A DNA stretch of 64,000 nt from Symbiodinium microadriaticum. Lineage: Eukaryota; Sar; Dinophyceae; Suessiales; Symbiodiniaceae. The notes under the pieces were generated by a model that was not told where the DNA came from, searched no databases, and saw only the letters and a list, made by a program, of their open reading frames with translations. This document shows, piece after piece, positions 22,716-35,045 of this stretch. The stretch spans positions 263,734-327,733 of the forward strand of contig LSRX01000132.1 in the NCBI GenBank assembly GCA_001939145.1, given 5' to 3'. A program made the position numbers and the translations under genes. Position 1 is the first letter of the stretch. Each line of letters starts with the position of its first letter.

Positions 22716-23869
22716 TCAGGGTTGGGTCTGCACCTTAGGCTTTTGGGTGTGGGGACTGAGGTATGGTTGGATTTTCGGATTCAGGGTTGGGACTTGCCGT
22801 GCCAAGTCGCATCTGAATGTGAAATGAAGAGGGTGCGCAGCTTACTACATCTTGTCCAACAGGCGTCTAGGTTGAAGGGCTCTGTCCTTACAAAGCTAAA
22901 ATAGAGATTCAGGGTTTCGGGGTCTACAACGACTAGGAGTGTACAAGACTTAGCACAGGATTTACTCCCTTGCTCACTCACCGGGCCTGCAAGAGTTCAA
23001 TGTTTCTAAGATAGACCAAGCATGTAAGGCCAACAATTGTAAGGCTCTCCCCATCGGCTGAGTAAGTTTAGCATCTGCAACCATACCTACCAAGGTCCCC
23101 CCAACCCCATCGATCCTCCAAGCTCACAACGCTTGAAAGCTCTGAGCCCACATCCCGGAACCCTGAAACTTGATCTTAAACCCTCAGGGATTAGGGTTTA
23201 AGGTTTTAAAATCCTATACCTCAACCCCGTTTCAGGTGTCTTTATTATGACTTTTTTGTGTAACGGCTTCTGCCGGGCGCACCAACTCTAAGGCTCACAA
23301 CTGGAAAACACTGAGACCACCCCCGGCCCCCTTCTTAGGGTTTAGGGCTTGTAGGGTCTGGGTTATGAGGAGATGGTTCTTGTACGTTCTTCTATCGGCT
23401 TAAGTTTCTAAGGCATCGGGCTTCGCGGCTGAAACCGGTCGATAGTGTCGGGCATGTTCCGGGGAGCTTGATTGCCCGGTGCAGCTTTTTGGGGAGCCTA
23501 GCAGTTTTTTTCGCTTAGCGCAGGAGAGGGGTCTGCTGTGCAGGATCAGAGGAGATGCATCTGGCATGGGGTCACTTTTCTAGTCAAAGACCCAACCCCA
23601 AAACTACTGCAAACCCCAGACCCAAAAAACCCTAAACCCACACTAGTATTCCGTGAGGCCCTTTTTCTGATTTAGTACAACATTCCCCCAAGCCCTATTC
23701 GATTGCTAAGGCTCCTATGGTAGCAGGTTTTAGAGCGCATGCGCATCAAGCCAATTGCTCCGGACTGCAGACTCAACTAAACCTACATTCGGGGGTTGCT
23801 CGTGGTTTGTATGTGTAACTTACAGACAGTTGTAGATGATGCAACCACAAATAAACGAGGTAATCGGTA

Positions 23870-24030
23870 GATTACTACAGATAGACAGACAAATAGATGG
23901 ATAGATAGGTACATACATACATAGACAGAACGACAAATAGGCAGATAGACGGAAAGACAAATACACTAATAAATAAAAAAGGAAGATAGATTAAGAGACA
24001 GATCAGATCGATAGACAGACAAGGTGTGGG
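23870..24030. repeat. GATA/CAGA-type degenerate microsatellite, unit 1
   Basis: Tetranucleotides agac, agat and acat are mixed over about 160 bp. Homologous patches lie at 45435-45565 and 54415-54585, so it belongs to the ancestral unit. Confidence 0.85.
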
Positions 24031-24428
24031 GTCTCGGGAAATTCTTGCAGGACAATGCTGGCTGTTTTTCTACGTAGGAGAGCACACAGGAGATAACGCA
24101 TGTTGTCGCATATCTACGACTTCGAAGTATAATTACAGAAAAAAGCCTTCAAACGCAGAGCGCGAGGCGTGATGAGATCCATGCGCGCATGATTTGTGTC
24201 TGGTGCACGTGGGACTGATTTGCACACATGTGCAGAGCGAGTATGACACCACCTCGGAAACTGGCGTGCCATGGAAAGCTCGTAAACGGATGATGCCTTA
24301 CATTCAAAATATATCATCTATGAATCTATGACAACATCAGTCTTTGGACATGAAGCTTGCCCTGAACATGCGTCCACAACGAGAGAATTCACCGAACCGG
24401 AACTTGTTTAAGTTCCTGCACATGCTCC

Positions 24429-25813
24429 TCAGCGCTTCCGGGACTGTTCAGCCTGCTCTATCTCCTTCAACTTCTCTTGCTGCTTACGCCAGGCCACCGC
24501 CTGCTTCCAGGCCTTCTCCACCTCCTTCGCCGAGAAGTCCTTCGGGCGGAACCTCATGTAGTCCTGCTTGCCGAATGCGTTCCGGTGTCGAGCACGCCAG
24601 GCCTGCTCACCAAGGTTCCACTTGATGCCCTTCTGTGGCCCGAGCGGCTCGAAGTGCGGGAGCTCCGAGAGACGCTTCACCGGCACCACCTCGCGGTGCT
24701 CATCCCAAAACTTCTGGAACATCTCCCGAGCCTTGGCCTCCGCCTCCTCCTTTACCTTGAAGTAGCCGCCGTGCAAGTTTTGTTTGGTCACGGGGTGCGT
24801 TAACTGCACCCGCCACTTTTGACAGCTCTTGCGGAAGTCAACACCCCGCACCGAAGAAGCACCAGTCTTCTCTGTGATGGCCTTCGGCGGCTTCAGCTTC
24901 CCCTGGCGCACGAGCTCCTCGCGGAAAGCCTTGGCCTCCTGGAGCGCCGCCGCCTCGGCCTCGGCCTCGCAGAGGCCCAGCTTCATGTGTTTGGAGATGG
25001 GGAAGCAAGGCCTCTTGCGCTTGCCGGCCTCGATGAAGGACATTTGCCAGCACCGCGTCGGCCTGTGCCAACTGATTCCCTGAATGCCGCTCTGGCGCTC
25101 CAAGCCTCGGAACTTCTTCGTGACGACCTCGACTCTGCTGGATGACTTCGTGTCGCCAGGTTCCGGGACGGAGCCCATGGACTCGAAGATCTCGAGGCCC
25201 TGCATGGCGGAGCCCCCTCCGGTCGGCGAGAGCTTCATCATGCCGTCCTCCACGAGAAGCCAGCCGTTGCCGGCCCAAGCTCGAGTTGGAAGATCCCGCA
25301 TCCAAGGCCACATCTTCATGCACTCAGCTGCTCGGTGCTGATTGCCGGTTGAGCTCCGGTGGGCCTGTGGCCTGGATCCAGCTGTGGTCTCTGTCTGTCG
25401 CTCGCTGCTTAGGTCACTGTTGTCATGGAAGAGGGCATGGTCTGGATTCTCGCGGTAGAACTTGTGTAACTCTCTGAACTGCTCTTTGCCGAGGAGCTGC
25501 ACACATGCTGTTGTCTGTTCTCTTACACATCCTTGCCACGGAGCTTCTGCCAATCCAAGAAAAGGGCTGGCCGGGCAGCAGGGCTTTGTGGGCAGCCACG
25601 TCTTGCCAGAGGATTGAAATGCTAGGCATTTCTCGGCCCACTCTGTCAATCGCGACTCGAAGGATGGAACTGAAACCTCCGGACTCTTCTGGCTCAGGCG
25701 ACACCTCTTCGGCCCAGGCTGCTCAAAATCCTCCTGCTTAACCCGCACCTGCTGCTCTTCATCCACTCTCTCCAGCTTCACGCCAGTCCTCAATTCGCAG
25801 GCAACGTCAATAA
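24429..25813 (-). CDS. AP2-like triple-module DNA-binding protein, paralog 2 (main exon)
   Basis: About 460 residues to the TGA at 24429-24431. Layout matches paralog 1: VKLE/VKQE sites, basic PKRCRL (one Arg of the cluster changed to Cys), the invariant region, then three AP2-like modules. Module 1 has the CWQMSFIEAGKRKR strand shared with paralog 5. Module 2 (FRKSCQKWRVQLTHPVTKQN) and the linker after it (FQKFWDEHREVV) are unique in the array. Module 3 (ARHRNAFGK) matches paralog 1. The acidic spacer before module 1 is shorter: about 15 residues around EPGDTKSSSR are missing. The tail has an added KLKEIEQ in the C-terminal helix. The frame continues upstream to a possible ATG at 25830, but that part is not conserved in frame in unit 1, so a splice acceptor near 25814 is more likely. 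Confidence 0.75.
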
Positions 25814-27040
25814 CTCCACAGCAGAACATTATAATCACTAGAAGAAGCAGCACTGCAATCCCGAGTGCTATGACAGTTCAGGAACGGCATGACAGTGCCG
25901 CATCTATCGTTGACTCGTCCAAACCTATACACCGCAAGCAAAACAGCGCAGTCAGTAGAAGCCGCAGCAGCATTCCCGAGTTCTATGAAACAACACAACG
26001 CAAACTAAAGAACCACATAGAACCATGATTATCACTAATTTGATCGAAACCGTAGAATTGAAGGCCCAAGCCTTGAGGCACAAGGCCGGAAGTCCTTGAT
26101 CATGTTGGCAAGAACTAGCTGATGTGTCTTCGAAGGTCTGCTACGGTTGCTGCACAAACTGTGCCGATCTATCCGCTTGCGCAAGAGGGAGAACAGAGGG
26201 CTTAGTGTCGGGGCGGAAGCGTCTGATGTCGTTGCATGTGGCTCGAAGAAACAGTCACAAGACCCAAGCCCAAAAACTCGACCCTGCGACTCTTCCCATA
26301 GCACTGACAGTGTCATTACGTATTGCGCTGTTCAGCTAGGAATGTTCATGACGAAGCCCGAAGCATGCTGAGCGATTGCTCTTCAGCTAGGACTCAGCTT
26401 CAGCAGCATACAAGGTTTCTGACCGCTGCCAAGTCGCGACTGGCTTTGCCACTTTTTGTCCTCCGTGATGGGGGAAACGGAAATACAGATCGTGCCTCTA
26501 AGCATGTCGATGGGTCCGCAGAGCTGGCTGGAGTATATTGTAATACTGTATGCTCCCGCAGACTCCTGCGCGGCTAGACCCCGGTTTGACACTATTAGGG
26601 CATCAAGATGCGCTAAGCCCTGTAAGTTGCAAGCATTGAACCAAAGCCGTAGATCTTAAGCTCTGTAACTGCACCCCCGCAAGGTCTCGTCCTCAGCCCC
26701 TGAATGCCAAAGCAAGGCCTCAAGCCAAATAACGTAAAGATAGCAAGGCTGCTGAAGGCAAAGTAGCATCATAGGAGTTTCAGCGCATCGATAACTCTTG
26801 GCATCAACAACTGGAACTGGAATCGTCATACTTGAGATGTTAAGCGAATGCAGACAAACAACACTCACTGCTATCGAGGGGATAGAGTGGATAGACGACG
26901 GCAGCAGCAGCAGCAGGAGCAACAGCAGCGATACTGACCCGCATGAAAATCTCGTCAGAAAGCGATTCAATAAATTTATCGACCCCTTCCAAATCTACAA
27001 AGGCAGCTGTCAACACTCGAATACAGACCCGACGGAAACC

Positions 27041-27130
27041 TCAAACACATGTCTGCAAAGAAAGGTCCTCCCGCTTCACTTCTCGCTTGATCTCAGCCTT
27101 TACCTTCCAAGCACGGGATAAAATGTACCA
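27041..27130 (-). CDS. Module B, unit 2
   Basis: Ends KAEIKREVKREDLSLQTCV and TGA, identical to unit 1 at the C-terminus. The upstream part reads SSDWYILSRAW (unit 1: SSDWYIKCRAW). Confidence 0.35.
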   Translation of the reverse strand, partial: WYILSRAWKVKAEIKREVKREDLSLQTCV

Positions 27131-27439
27131 GTCGGACGACTTGTGCCTGTTTCTACAGACCTAGTTTCTACAAACCTAGATTCAGATGGACTTGGCAACT
27201 GCATATTGCGCGCGTCCTCGTGCTCTGTATCGGCTATGAATTGATAATGTCTGGGCTATACACCCTACATCCTCCTTGCATATTCAGCTCTATACATAGG
27301 CCAGGTTGGAAACCATGCTGCCCGAATCTATTGCCTGACGAACTGGCACGGGAAATACGAAAAAGATGCTGAGCCTAGATGTATCAACAGAAGCTCGCAA
27401 GATGTTTCAGCTATATACGTGTAACATGTACATACGTCA

Positions 27440-28140
27440 TACATACATACATACATACATACATACATACATACATACATTTACATTACAACACATTACA
27501 TTACATTACATTACATTACATTACATTACATTACATTACATTACATTACATTACATTACATTACATTACATTACATTACATTACATTACATTACATTACA
27601 TTACATTACATTACATTACATTACATTACATTACATTACATTACATTACATTACATTACATTACATTACATTACATTACATTACATTACATTACATTACA
27701 TTACATTACATTACATTACATTACATTACATTACATTACATTACATTACATTACATTACATTACATTACATTACATTACATTACATTACATTACATTACA
27801 TTACATTACATTACATTACATTACATTACATTACATTACATTACATTACATTACATTACATTACATTACATTACATTACATTACATTACATTACATTACA
27901 TTACATTACATTACATTACATTACATTACATTACATTACATTACATTACATTACATTACATTACATTACATTACATTACATTACATTACATTACATTANC
28001 AGACAGACAGACAGACACAGACAGAGACGACAGACAGACAGGCAGACAGACAGACAGACAGGCAGACAGACACAGACAGACAGACAGGCACAGACAGACA
28101 GAGACAGAGAGAGAGAGACGCGCACGCGCGCGCGCGAGCG
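27440..28140. repeat. (TTACA)n array of about 100 copies with CATA and CAGA flanks
   Basis: A short CATA run (27440-27480) is followed by an almost perfect TTACA pentanucleotide array to 27998, an N at 27999, then CAGA and GA/GC repeats. Only the start, with acaacac, is irregular. Unit 1, otherwise almost identical on both sides, has CATA/GTAC repeats instead. The N marks an unresolved join, so the true length is unknown. Plus-frame translations (YITLH repeated) are not a protein. Confidence 0.95.
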
Positions 28141-28443
28141 AGCACAAACACAAACGCAAAGCCGACGGGTCTAGGAAGTGGGGATTTTGGCTTCGGGCAG
28201 CCAACATGGCCTTTGTTCCAGGTAGTTACACCTCTACATATGCATCTGCAGCATCTGCAGCCTTTGTGCGCATTCTTCGACGAGAGCTGGCGACCTTCAG
28301 CTATGGAAGGGACATAAGTTACAGTGTAGAGTATAGGGTTGGGGCTTGTTGAGGTTCAGGGACGGCGTAGGGTTTGGAACTTTTGAGGCTCAGGGCTTCT
28401 AGGGATTCTAGGGTTCAAGGTTTGGTACGTTTTTCGGACTTAA

Positions 28444-28550
28444 CCCTAAGGGTCCATGTACCCAAATGGATACACTTTGGCCTTAAAGTAGTCTCTACTT
28501 GGGTACTTTGGGGCCTATGTATAACTATTTGGCTACATGGACTCTTAGGG
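28444..28550. mobile_element. MITE-like palindrome, family 5, unit 2 only
   Basis: Opens ccctaagggtccatgtaccc and closes with the near complement at catggactcttaggg. The arms continue inward (ccaaatggatacact against ataactatttgg). It sits in about 170 bp of extra sequence absent from the same place in unit 1 (20785), so it arrived after the unit 1/2 duplication or was lost from unit 1. Confidence 0.7.
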
Positions 28551-28647
28551 CAAGGTTGAGGGAGGAATTGGCCCGAAGACCTGAGCCAGTCCAGCCAAAA
28601 CTCAACCCCTGCGGAAAGCTTCCCTTGTGGCCCTCTTGGAACTATAT

Positions 28648-28894
28648 GGGTAGCTCTCTAGAATTAGGGTCCCTTTTTAGGGTACTATGAGGGTAGTTCT
28701 CTAAATTAGGGTCCCCATTTAGGCACCTTAGGGGGATTCATAAGGGTTGCTACAAGGGTTTGTATAAGGGTACTATAAGGGTAGTAGTTCCCTAAATTAG
28801 GGTTCCTTTTTAAGTCCCCCCCCCCCCAATTAGTGCTGCACCTCCACAAACAGGACCATAAAAGGGACCCTACGAGTAACTCAGAGAACTGCCC
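28648..28894. mobile_element. Family 1 MITE-like element, long form, unit 2
   Basis: Counterpart of 20878-21095, about 30 bp longer and with a poly-C run at 28817. Both copies lie at the same position relative to module D. Confidence 0.65.
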
Positions 28895-29068
28895 TTACAC
28901 ACATCGAGTGGCCTCGTTCCACGGTGGAGTTTTCCAAAGGCTATATAACCAAACCCCTGAACCCTCAACAGGAAGCTTGCAGGTGAGCTGGCCCCAACTA
29001 GAGTTTAGGTTAGAGTTCTTGCTAGAATGTGGCGAGAACATCTGACATGTTCTCCCCAAAGCCAAGGG

Positions 29069-29196
29069 ATACTTCATTGTTACAAACTCATTCGCCGTGG
29101 CTTCAGTCGCCTCGTTGCTCTCTTCTTGCACTTCTGCTTGTGCATACTTCGAAAGCTCCTCCTTTACCTCCTGCTTGACATCCTTCAGGCTTAGGG
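29069..29196 (-). CDS. Module D, unit 2
   Basis: Same as unit 1 apart from AQAEVQEE in place of AQAEVKEE, which removes one K-x-E site. Confidence 0.4.
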
Positions 29197-29370
29197 CTTC
29201 GGGTTTAGGGTTTAGAAGCTGGTTTTGCGTTGTGTGCAGGGGCAAGGTGTCTGCTGCCAGTTAACACGGAATCTGCAGGGCGACATGACGTGACCGAAGA
29301 GATCAACAAGTTCTGACCACGAAACGCCCTGTCACACAACTAAATCACAGAAGGAAGCACGCAGCATACC

Positions 29371-29511
29371 GTCCAGCCTTCCGTGTCGTCTCCTCCTTGA
29401 CTTCAACCTTGATATCAATGGACGACTCCTGCTTGATCTCCGTCTTCACTTTCTTCTGCGCATCCTTCGAAGCCTCCTCCTTCACTTCTCTCTTCATATC
29501 CTTCAGGCACG
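29371..29511 (-). CDS. Module E, unit 2
   Basis: Keeps all six K-x-E sites. It differs from unit 1 by Ser-Ile for Ser-Thr in the ESS(T/I)DIK segment and by Tyr for Asp near the end. Confidence 0.45.
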
Positions 29512-29886
29512 CTGTGCTGGTCAAGCAGATTTGAAGTTGGCGCCGGGTTGCTAAAGCCCGAACCTCAAACCACCGTTCGAAGCCTTCTGGAACCCTGACC
29601 CCGCACTGCAAGCGGCCTGCAACCCTTCACATTGACATCAGCTCTACAAGTACAACCGCTCTTTCAATGCCGTCAGAGAGCGAGTCGAAGCTGTACTCAC
29701 AATGCTGTTTGGTATCCCATTGTAATGCACAGCATGTAACCCCCAAACCCTTGACCCTTGACCCAAAAACTTGTGTGAATAGAGGACACGGCCTGTGGCA
29801 CTCGCATCCTGATATTCCAAGCCCTCAACCACTAGATTCCCGAAATACCACAACATCAAATCTAGAAACCTGATGATGTGTAGGAC

Positions 29887-29969
29887 TTAGGGCGATGGGT
29901 TTAAGGTGCTTGGGGCCTTCCGCGATTTGCGCTGCTTGGCAACCTTTACCGACAGAACGAACACCTCAG
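29887..29969 (-). CDS. Module G, unit 2
   Basis: Sequence matches unit 1, including the 15-bp in-frame absence of RPPKL. Confidence 0.4.
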
Positions 29970-30449
29970 CGCAAGTTCACAAGACGGCACTCTCGGGGCA
30001 CCTATATACTGTGGCAAGAAAGGGATCTTGACTAACTGCTTGCGCGTCGTGATTGTACAGCGGAAAACATCCCTGACGGAGAATAAAGGCGATGTCCGGG
30101 CATGGTTGTTGGAACGTCTCGACACCTGACGGACCGTACTCATGCTGTCAAGGCCTCTGACCCCAACTCGCCCGTCCATTCTACAGCTGCAGTACCCTAA
30201 ACCCGAAATCCTAAACCCGAAACCCTAAACCGCGATGATTGGCGCTTCGGGCACGTTTAGAGTTGGTTAGATTCCAACTTCCAGGGCCTAGACAGCCGCC
30301 GGCCCGCTGAAACTGCTATGAGAGCAGCGACCCCCAAGAGCTCCACCTAGTTGTGTTGACTCCATTGACGATGGACTAAGTATGGGTTTTGGTGCTTAAT
30401 AAAATCCGGATTCAATGTCCTGATTTTCTTAATCAGGAGTACTTAGTGA

Positions 30450-30530
30450 AGCATGTTCAGGAAAGCCGCATCCGCGGAAGCCATTGCGTGGTCTCTTGCA
30501 ACAGTGGAATCTTGAGCCGCTCCGCATCGG
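30450..30530 (-). CDS. Module H, unit 2
   Basis: Preferred frame reads RDHAMASADAAFLNM. Downstream on the minus strand it meets a TAA at once, unlike the other units. A longer open frame in another phase (30457-30837) extends into the deletion junction and is probably chance. Confidence 0.25.
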
Positions 30531-30952
30531 ATTCAGGGTTGGTAGGGTTTTGGATGTGGGGTTTAGGGTATGGCTGGATTTCCGGCTTCAGGATTGGGAG
30601 CTGGTCTTTCGACGTAGGAGAGCACACACGAGATGAAACATGTGGTCGCAGATCTACGATTTCGAAGTACAGAAAAAGGCCTTCGACTGCAGTTCGCGAG
30701 GTGTGATGAGATGCACGCGCCCATGATTTCTGCGCGTTGCACGTGGGACTGAGTTGCTCACATGCGCAGAGCGAGTAAGACACCACATGGGAAACTGGCG
30801 TGCCATGGACAACTCGTAAACGGATGATGCCTTGCATTCATATATCATCTATGACAACATCAGTCTTTGTTCGCCCTGAACATGCATCCACAACGAGAGA
30901 ATTCACCGAAACAGAACTTGTTTAAGTTCTTGCGCTACCATGCTCCTCAACG

Positions 30953-32346
30953 CTACCGGGACTGCACAGCCTGCTCTCTCTCCTTCTCTTGCTGCTTGCG
31001 CCAGGCCACCGCCTGCTTCCAGGACTTTTCCACCTCCTTCGCCGAGAAGTCCTTCGGGCGGAACCTCATGTGGCGGCTCTTGCCTCCAACAGCGCAGCAC
31101 GCATGCCACGCTTGCTCACCGCGGTTCCAGTAGATCCCCTTCTGCGGGCCGAGGGGCTCGAAATGCGGGAGCTCCGAGAGCGGCTTCACCGACACCACCT
31201 CCTCCTGCAGCCCCAACTCCTTGGCCAGCTCCCGAGCCCTGGCTTCGGCCTCCTCCTTCACCTTGAACATGCCCCCGTGCACGAGTTTCTGGGCTGAGGG
31301 GTCAGTTATTCGAACCTGGTAGTGGCCCCGTCTCTTGTCATACTTAATTCCCCTCACCACGGAGCCGGAGGCCTTCTCCGTCACGGGCTTCGGCGGCTTC
31401 AGCTTCCCCTGGCGCACGAGCTCCCCGCGGAAAGCCTTGGCCTCCTCGAGCGCCGCCTCCTCGGCCTCGGCCTCGCTGAAGCCCAGCTTCATGTGTTTGG
31501 AGATGGGGAAGCTGCGCCTCTTTTGTTTGCCCTCCACTTGCCACGAGACTCGCCATTCTAACATCGCTGCTCGCCAGCTGATTCCCTGGATGCCGCTCTG
31601 GCGCTCCAGGCCGCGGAAGTTCCTCGTGACGACCTGGCCTTGCTCGGCTGTGGTTTCGGCCCGGCTGGGTGGCTCGGCCGGCTTCGGTTCGCCAGGTTCT
31701 GGGACGGAGCCCATGGACTCGAAGATCTCGAGACCCTGCATGGCGGAGCCCCCTCCCGTCGGCGAGAGCTTCATCATGCCGTCCTCCACGAGCAGCCAGC
31801 CGTTGCCGGCCCAAGCTCGCGTGGGAAGGTCCCGCATCCAAGGCCACATCTTCATGCACTCAGCTGCTCGGTGCTGATTGCCGGTTGAGCTCTTGTGGGC
31901 CTGTGGCCTGGATCCAGCCGTGGTCTCTGTCTGTCGCTCGCTGCTTGGGTCACTGTTGTCACGGAACAGGACATGGTGTGGGTTCTCGTGGTAGAAGTCG
32001 CGCAACTCTCTGAACTGCTCTTTGCCGAGGAGCTGCACGCATGCTGTTGTCTGTGCTCTTACACATCCTTGCCACGGAGCTGCCGCCAATCCAAGAAAAG
32101 GGCTGGCCGGGCAGCAGGGCTTCGTGGGGAGCCACGTCTTGCCAGAGGATTGAAATGCTAGGCATTTCTCGGCCCACTCTGTCAATCGCGACTCGAAGGA
32201 TGGAACGAGGACGTCCGGACTCTTCTGGCTCAATCGACGCCTCTTCGGCCCAGGCTGCTCAAAGTCCTCTTGCTTGATTTGCACCTGCTGCTTCTCATCC
32301 GCTTTCCCCTGCTTTGCGCCAGTCCTTAACTGGAAGGCAACATCAA
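30953..32346 (-). CDS. AP2-like triple-module DNA-binding protein, paralog 3 (main exon)
   Basis: About 464 residues to a TAG at 30953-30955. Numbered as in paralog 1, the N-terminus reads DVAFQLRTGAKQGKADEKQQ then VQIKQEDFEQPG, with one K-x-E site (IKQE). The first site is AKQG, so its Glu is lost. The invariant region and acidic spacer follow. Module 1 has AMLEWRVSWQVEGKQKRR, module 2 has YDKRRGHYQVRITDPSAQ, and module 3 has CCAVGGKSRHMRF (shared type with paralog 5). The C-terminus ends QSR because an AAG codon (QSRKR in the others) is TAG. The frame closes upstream at a TAA. CCCTAAG|TTGATG from a telomere-like run is the likely acceptor. Confidence 0.75.
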
Positions 32347-32830
32347 CTTAGGGTTGAGGGTGTAGGTTTTAGGTTTTAGGGTCTAGGGGCAAATTAGTAC
32401 AGTCAGTAGCAGCACCGCGATCGCGAGTTCTACAGCAGAACAAAGCGCGGCAAGCAACAACAAAGTTTAAGACCAGGAAGAGCCAGGTGGAACCGACTCT
32501 AATCACTGACTGCGCCGCATGCTTAGAGCCTATAACTTGAGCCACAAGGCCGGAAGTCCCTGAACATTGAAGCGAACTGGCTGATCTGGTTTCGGACTTC
32601 CACTGTAGGAGTGCAGGTCTTGCCCAAATGCGCGGTTGGACCAGCCCCTGGCAGCCCTTTCATCCCTCGAAGATAAAGCTGCAAGGCCGAAGCCGTAAAC
32701 CGTAAACCTCAAGATCTTACAGCACAGTTACACCGAGAGCCTTCGAGTCGCGGCATATAAGGTTCCTGACCGCTGCCAAGCGGCGACTTGCTTTGCGACT
32801 TCGTGTCCTCCGTGATGGGGGAGACAGGAT

Positions 32831-32923
32831 ACCCACAGGCTCCATAGTAGTTGCTTTTGTGGAATACCTTATAGGATCCTAAATATAAACCGCAAAACGC
32901 GACGACTATGGAGCCTAATTATG
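32831..32923. mobile_element. MITE-like palindrome, family 2, unit 3
   Basis: Opens acccacaggctccatagtag and closes gacgactatggagcct with a ggatcctaaatataaac core. It is present at the same place in unit 4 (47703). The corresponding part of unit 5 (near 56895) has only gagacactataacgactc and no element. Confidence 0.75.
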
Positions 32924-33440
32924 GATAAGGATTGTGCATAAGAACGTTGCATTTGTCTGCAGAGCTGACTGATTGATTGATATGCTTCTGCAGACTCCTG
33001 CAGACGCAGGTGTAGAATTTAAGCCCTGCAGCATCCTGTAAACTGTCACCTCCAGGTCTCTTCCTCAGGCCCTGGATGCCAACATCCAGGCACCAAGCCA
33101 AACGCAGCACTGCCAAATAAACACGACCGCACCGAAAAATCTGGTGTCAACGACTAGACCGATTTTGTTCATACCGTGGTGCTTCAGGTGTTCCAGGTAT
33201 CAGGAATAAATTAACAAACAGTCATTGACACAGGGAGGGATGGAGACGACGGTATCAGCACAAGTACCAGTACTGCCCGTGTGAGCTGTTCGTCACGAAA
33301 CGATTGACGACTCGGCCATCGAAGGAACCTCAAACAGCAAGCAGCTCCAAATCCAACAAGCCAGCTACATCTGAAGATCTGGCTTCCCGTAGCCGAAAGT
33401 CAACATGCAGACCCGACGTCAACCTTGATTGCAAACATGC

Positions 33441-33525
33441 TCAGAAACTGGGGTCCTCCTGCTTCACTTCACGCTTGATCTCAGCCATTACCTTCCAAGC
33501 AAGATCGCGCTTGCAAACAAGTCCT
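33441..33525 (-). CDS. Module B, unit 3
   Basis: Reads CKRDLAWKVMAEIKREVKQE then DPSF and a TGA. It has VKQE, identical to the motif in the long exon, where units 1 and 2 have VKRE. Confidence 0.35.
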
Positions 33526-34469
33526 AGAAATCCAGAGCTAGCATGCAATCCGCCAACTCGGACTTGACAGCTGCATATGTAGCTGCTCATGTTCTCTCTC
33601 CAATGTCTGCAGGTGTACACTGTAAGTCCAGACTCCCTGACACCACGCTTTGAGCTACTCCACGGCCTTGAGTGTCCGACAGTGTCCCCACATACATACA
33701 AGTACATGCATACGTGCGTGCATGTGGTCTAGCATGCAGGGATCTATAGGTCGTAGGGGTCCACCATGGCCTTGCCTTTTGGTACTTACACCTCAACACA
33801 TGGATCTGCAGCATCTTTCACCATCTGTCCAGGCGGCCTTTGTGCGCATTCGTCGACGAGAGCCGACGGCCTCCGTGACAGCATAGGCTTTGGGGTTTGG
33901 GGTTCAAAGAGGAGTTGAAGATTTAAGGAAGTCAAGCCTCACAAACACTGAACTGACACTCACCCTGAAACCGGGAATCCAGGAATGGACCTGACCGTTT
34001 GTGTAAAGATCCATAGATACGCCTGTCAACCTGACAGCACCTCGTGATAAGGCCCAAGTCTATGGACAAAAGGGACAAAAGCATAGACCGTTTTGAGCAT
34101 GCAATGGTGTTGTTCCACGGTAGACTCGTTCCAAGGCAATGCAACCAAAACCCCGACCCCTCAAATGAAGAAGGATGCTGGCAGTGGACTGTTCAGGTAA
34201 TTACATCGAGCCCTGCAGGTGAGCTAGCACAGCTAGCGCCAACCAGAATTTGGGGCTTCTGGCAGGTTATACATTGGTTGACAGTACAGAGCTATATGTT
34301 CTGATTGTTTTCCGTGTGTAACCAATAACCAATGCAGTAATATGCTTCTTGTTGTGAGCTGTAAATATGTTTGAAACACTTGTCGGATGGGGGTGTGCTG
34401 ATTAGACAATGCCTCCAATCTTCATGGTTGAACCATCCGTTTCAGTCCGAATATGTTCTCATCCTGCAG

Positions 34470-34600
34470 GGATACTTCATTGCTACAAGCTCATTCCCCG
34501 TGTCTTCCGTGGCCTGGTGGCTCTCTTCCTTCACTTCCATGTCTGCATCTTCCGAAACCTCCTCCTTCACCTGCTTCACGTCCTCCAAGCGCGCTGAGCC
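34470..34600 (-). CDS. Module D, unit 3
   Basis: Reads LEDVKQVKEEVSEDADMEVK then EESHQATEDTGNELVAMK. It lacks one residue (VKQVKEE where units 1 and 2 have VKQEVKEE), an in-frame 3-bp difference. Sites: VKEE and VKEE. Confidence 0.4.
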
Positions 34601-34905
34601 CACATCTGCTGGTCTAAGCTGGTTGTGCATTTTGCACACGTGTCTGCTGCCAGTTGACTCAGATTGTTTCGCAAGCTTCAGCCAGAAAGCTCTTGGAAAG
34701 TAAACCCTGTCAGGATTTCAGGTTGGGGGCTGAGGAAACCTGGATCTTGAATTCAACCGCTGGACAGATAAAACACTGAGAGCATTCTTCAATGGAATTG
34801 TGACATGAAGGGTCATGGCCTGACAACAACATCTGTCCAACGATGGTACTCCCTTCAACCCGAAGCGCCCTGTCTCACAACTGAAAGAGACGCACCCAGA
34901 ATCCC

Positions 34906-35045
34906 ATCAGCCTTCCGTGTCGTCTCCTCCTTAACTTCCACCTTGATATCCTTGGACGACTCCTGCTTGATCTCAGTCTTCACTTTCTTCTGCGCATCCT
35001 TCGAAACCTCCTCCCTCACCTGCTTCATGTCCTTCAAGCGCGCTG
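34906..35045 (-). CDS. Module E', unit 3: D/E chimera
   Basis: The 5' end (SARLKDMKQVREEVSKDA) matches module D of units 3 and 5, and the 3' part (QKKVKTEIKQESSKDIKVEV) matches module E. It arose inside the duplicated ~450-bp segment of this unit. The frame stays open across the D/E junction. Confidence 0.4.

Larger units (their letters stand above)
16842..24166 (-). repeat. Tandem unit 1 of the AP2-like gene array
   Basis: Homologous to the four units that follow. Order read on the minus strand: H (22.7), G (22.1), E (21.7), D (21.4), compound microsatellite (20.5-20.2), B (19.9), then the long AP2-like exon (18.5-17.1). Module F, present in units 3-5, is missing here. The stretch 18540-19800 contains a diverged ~150-bp internal duplication (18590-18660 against 18740-18810) and no gene I can support. 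22726-24166 is unit tail with GATA/CAGA repeats at 23870-24030. It lacks the segment where unit 3 carries a LINE: the sequence jumps from aaacccaca to ctagtattcc near 23640. Confidence 0.85.
24167..30700 (-). repeat. Tandem unit 2 of the AP2-like gene array
   Basis: Nearly identical to unit 1 from about 26.4 to 27.4 kb and from 28.6 to 30.3 kb, with only scattered differences by eye. It is therefore the most recent duplicate. It differs in three ways: (TTACA)n replaces most of the CATA array, a palindromic element is inserted at 28444-28550, and about 1.2 kb of the unit tail is deleted, so module H runs almost directly into the gtaggagagcacac sequence at 30615. Confidence 0.85.

Noticed and set aside
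30457-30837. 126-codon minus-strand frame ending in LLQETTQWLPRMRLS
   Set aside because: It crosses a deletion junction. The other units do not keep this frame, and codon changes favour a different frame for module H.
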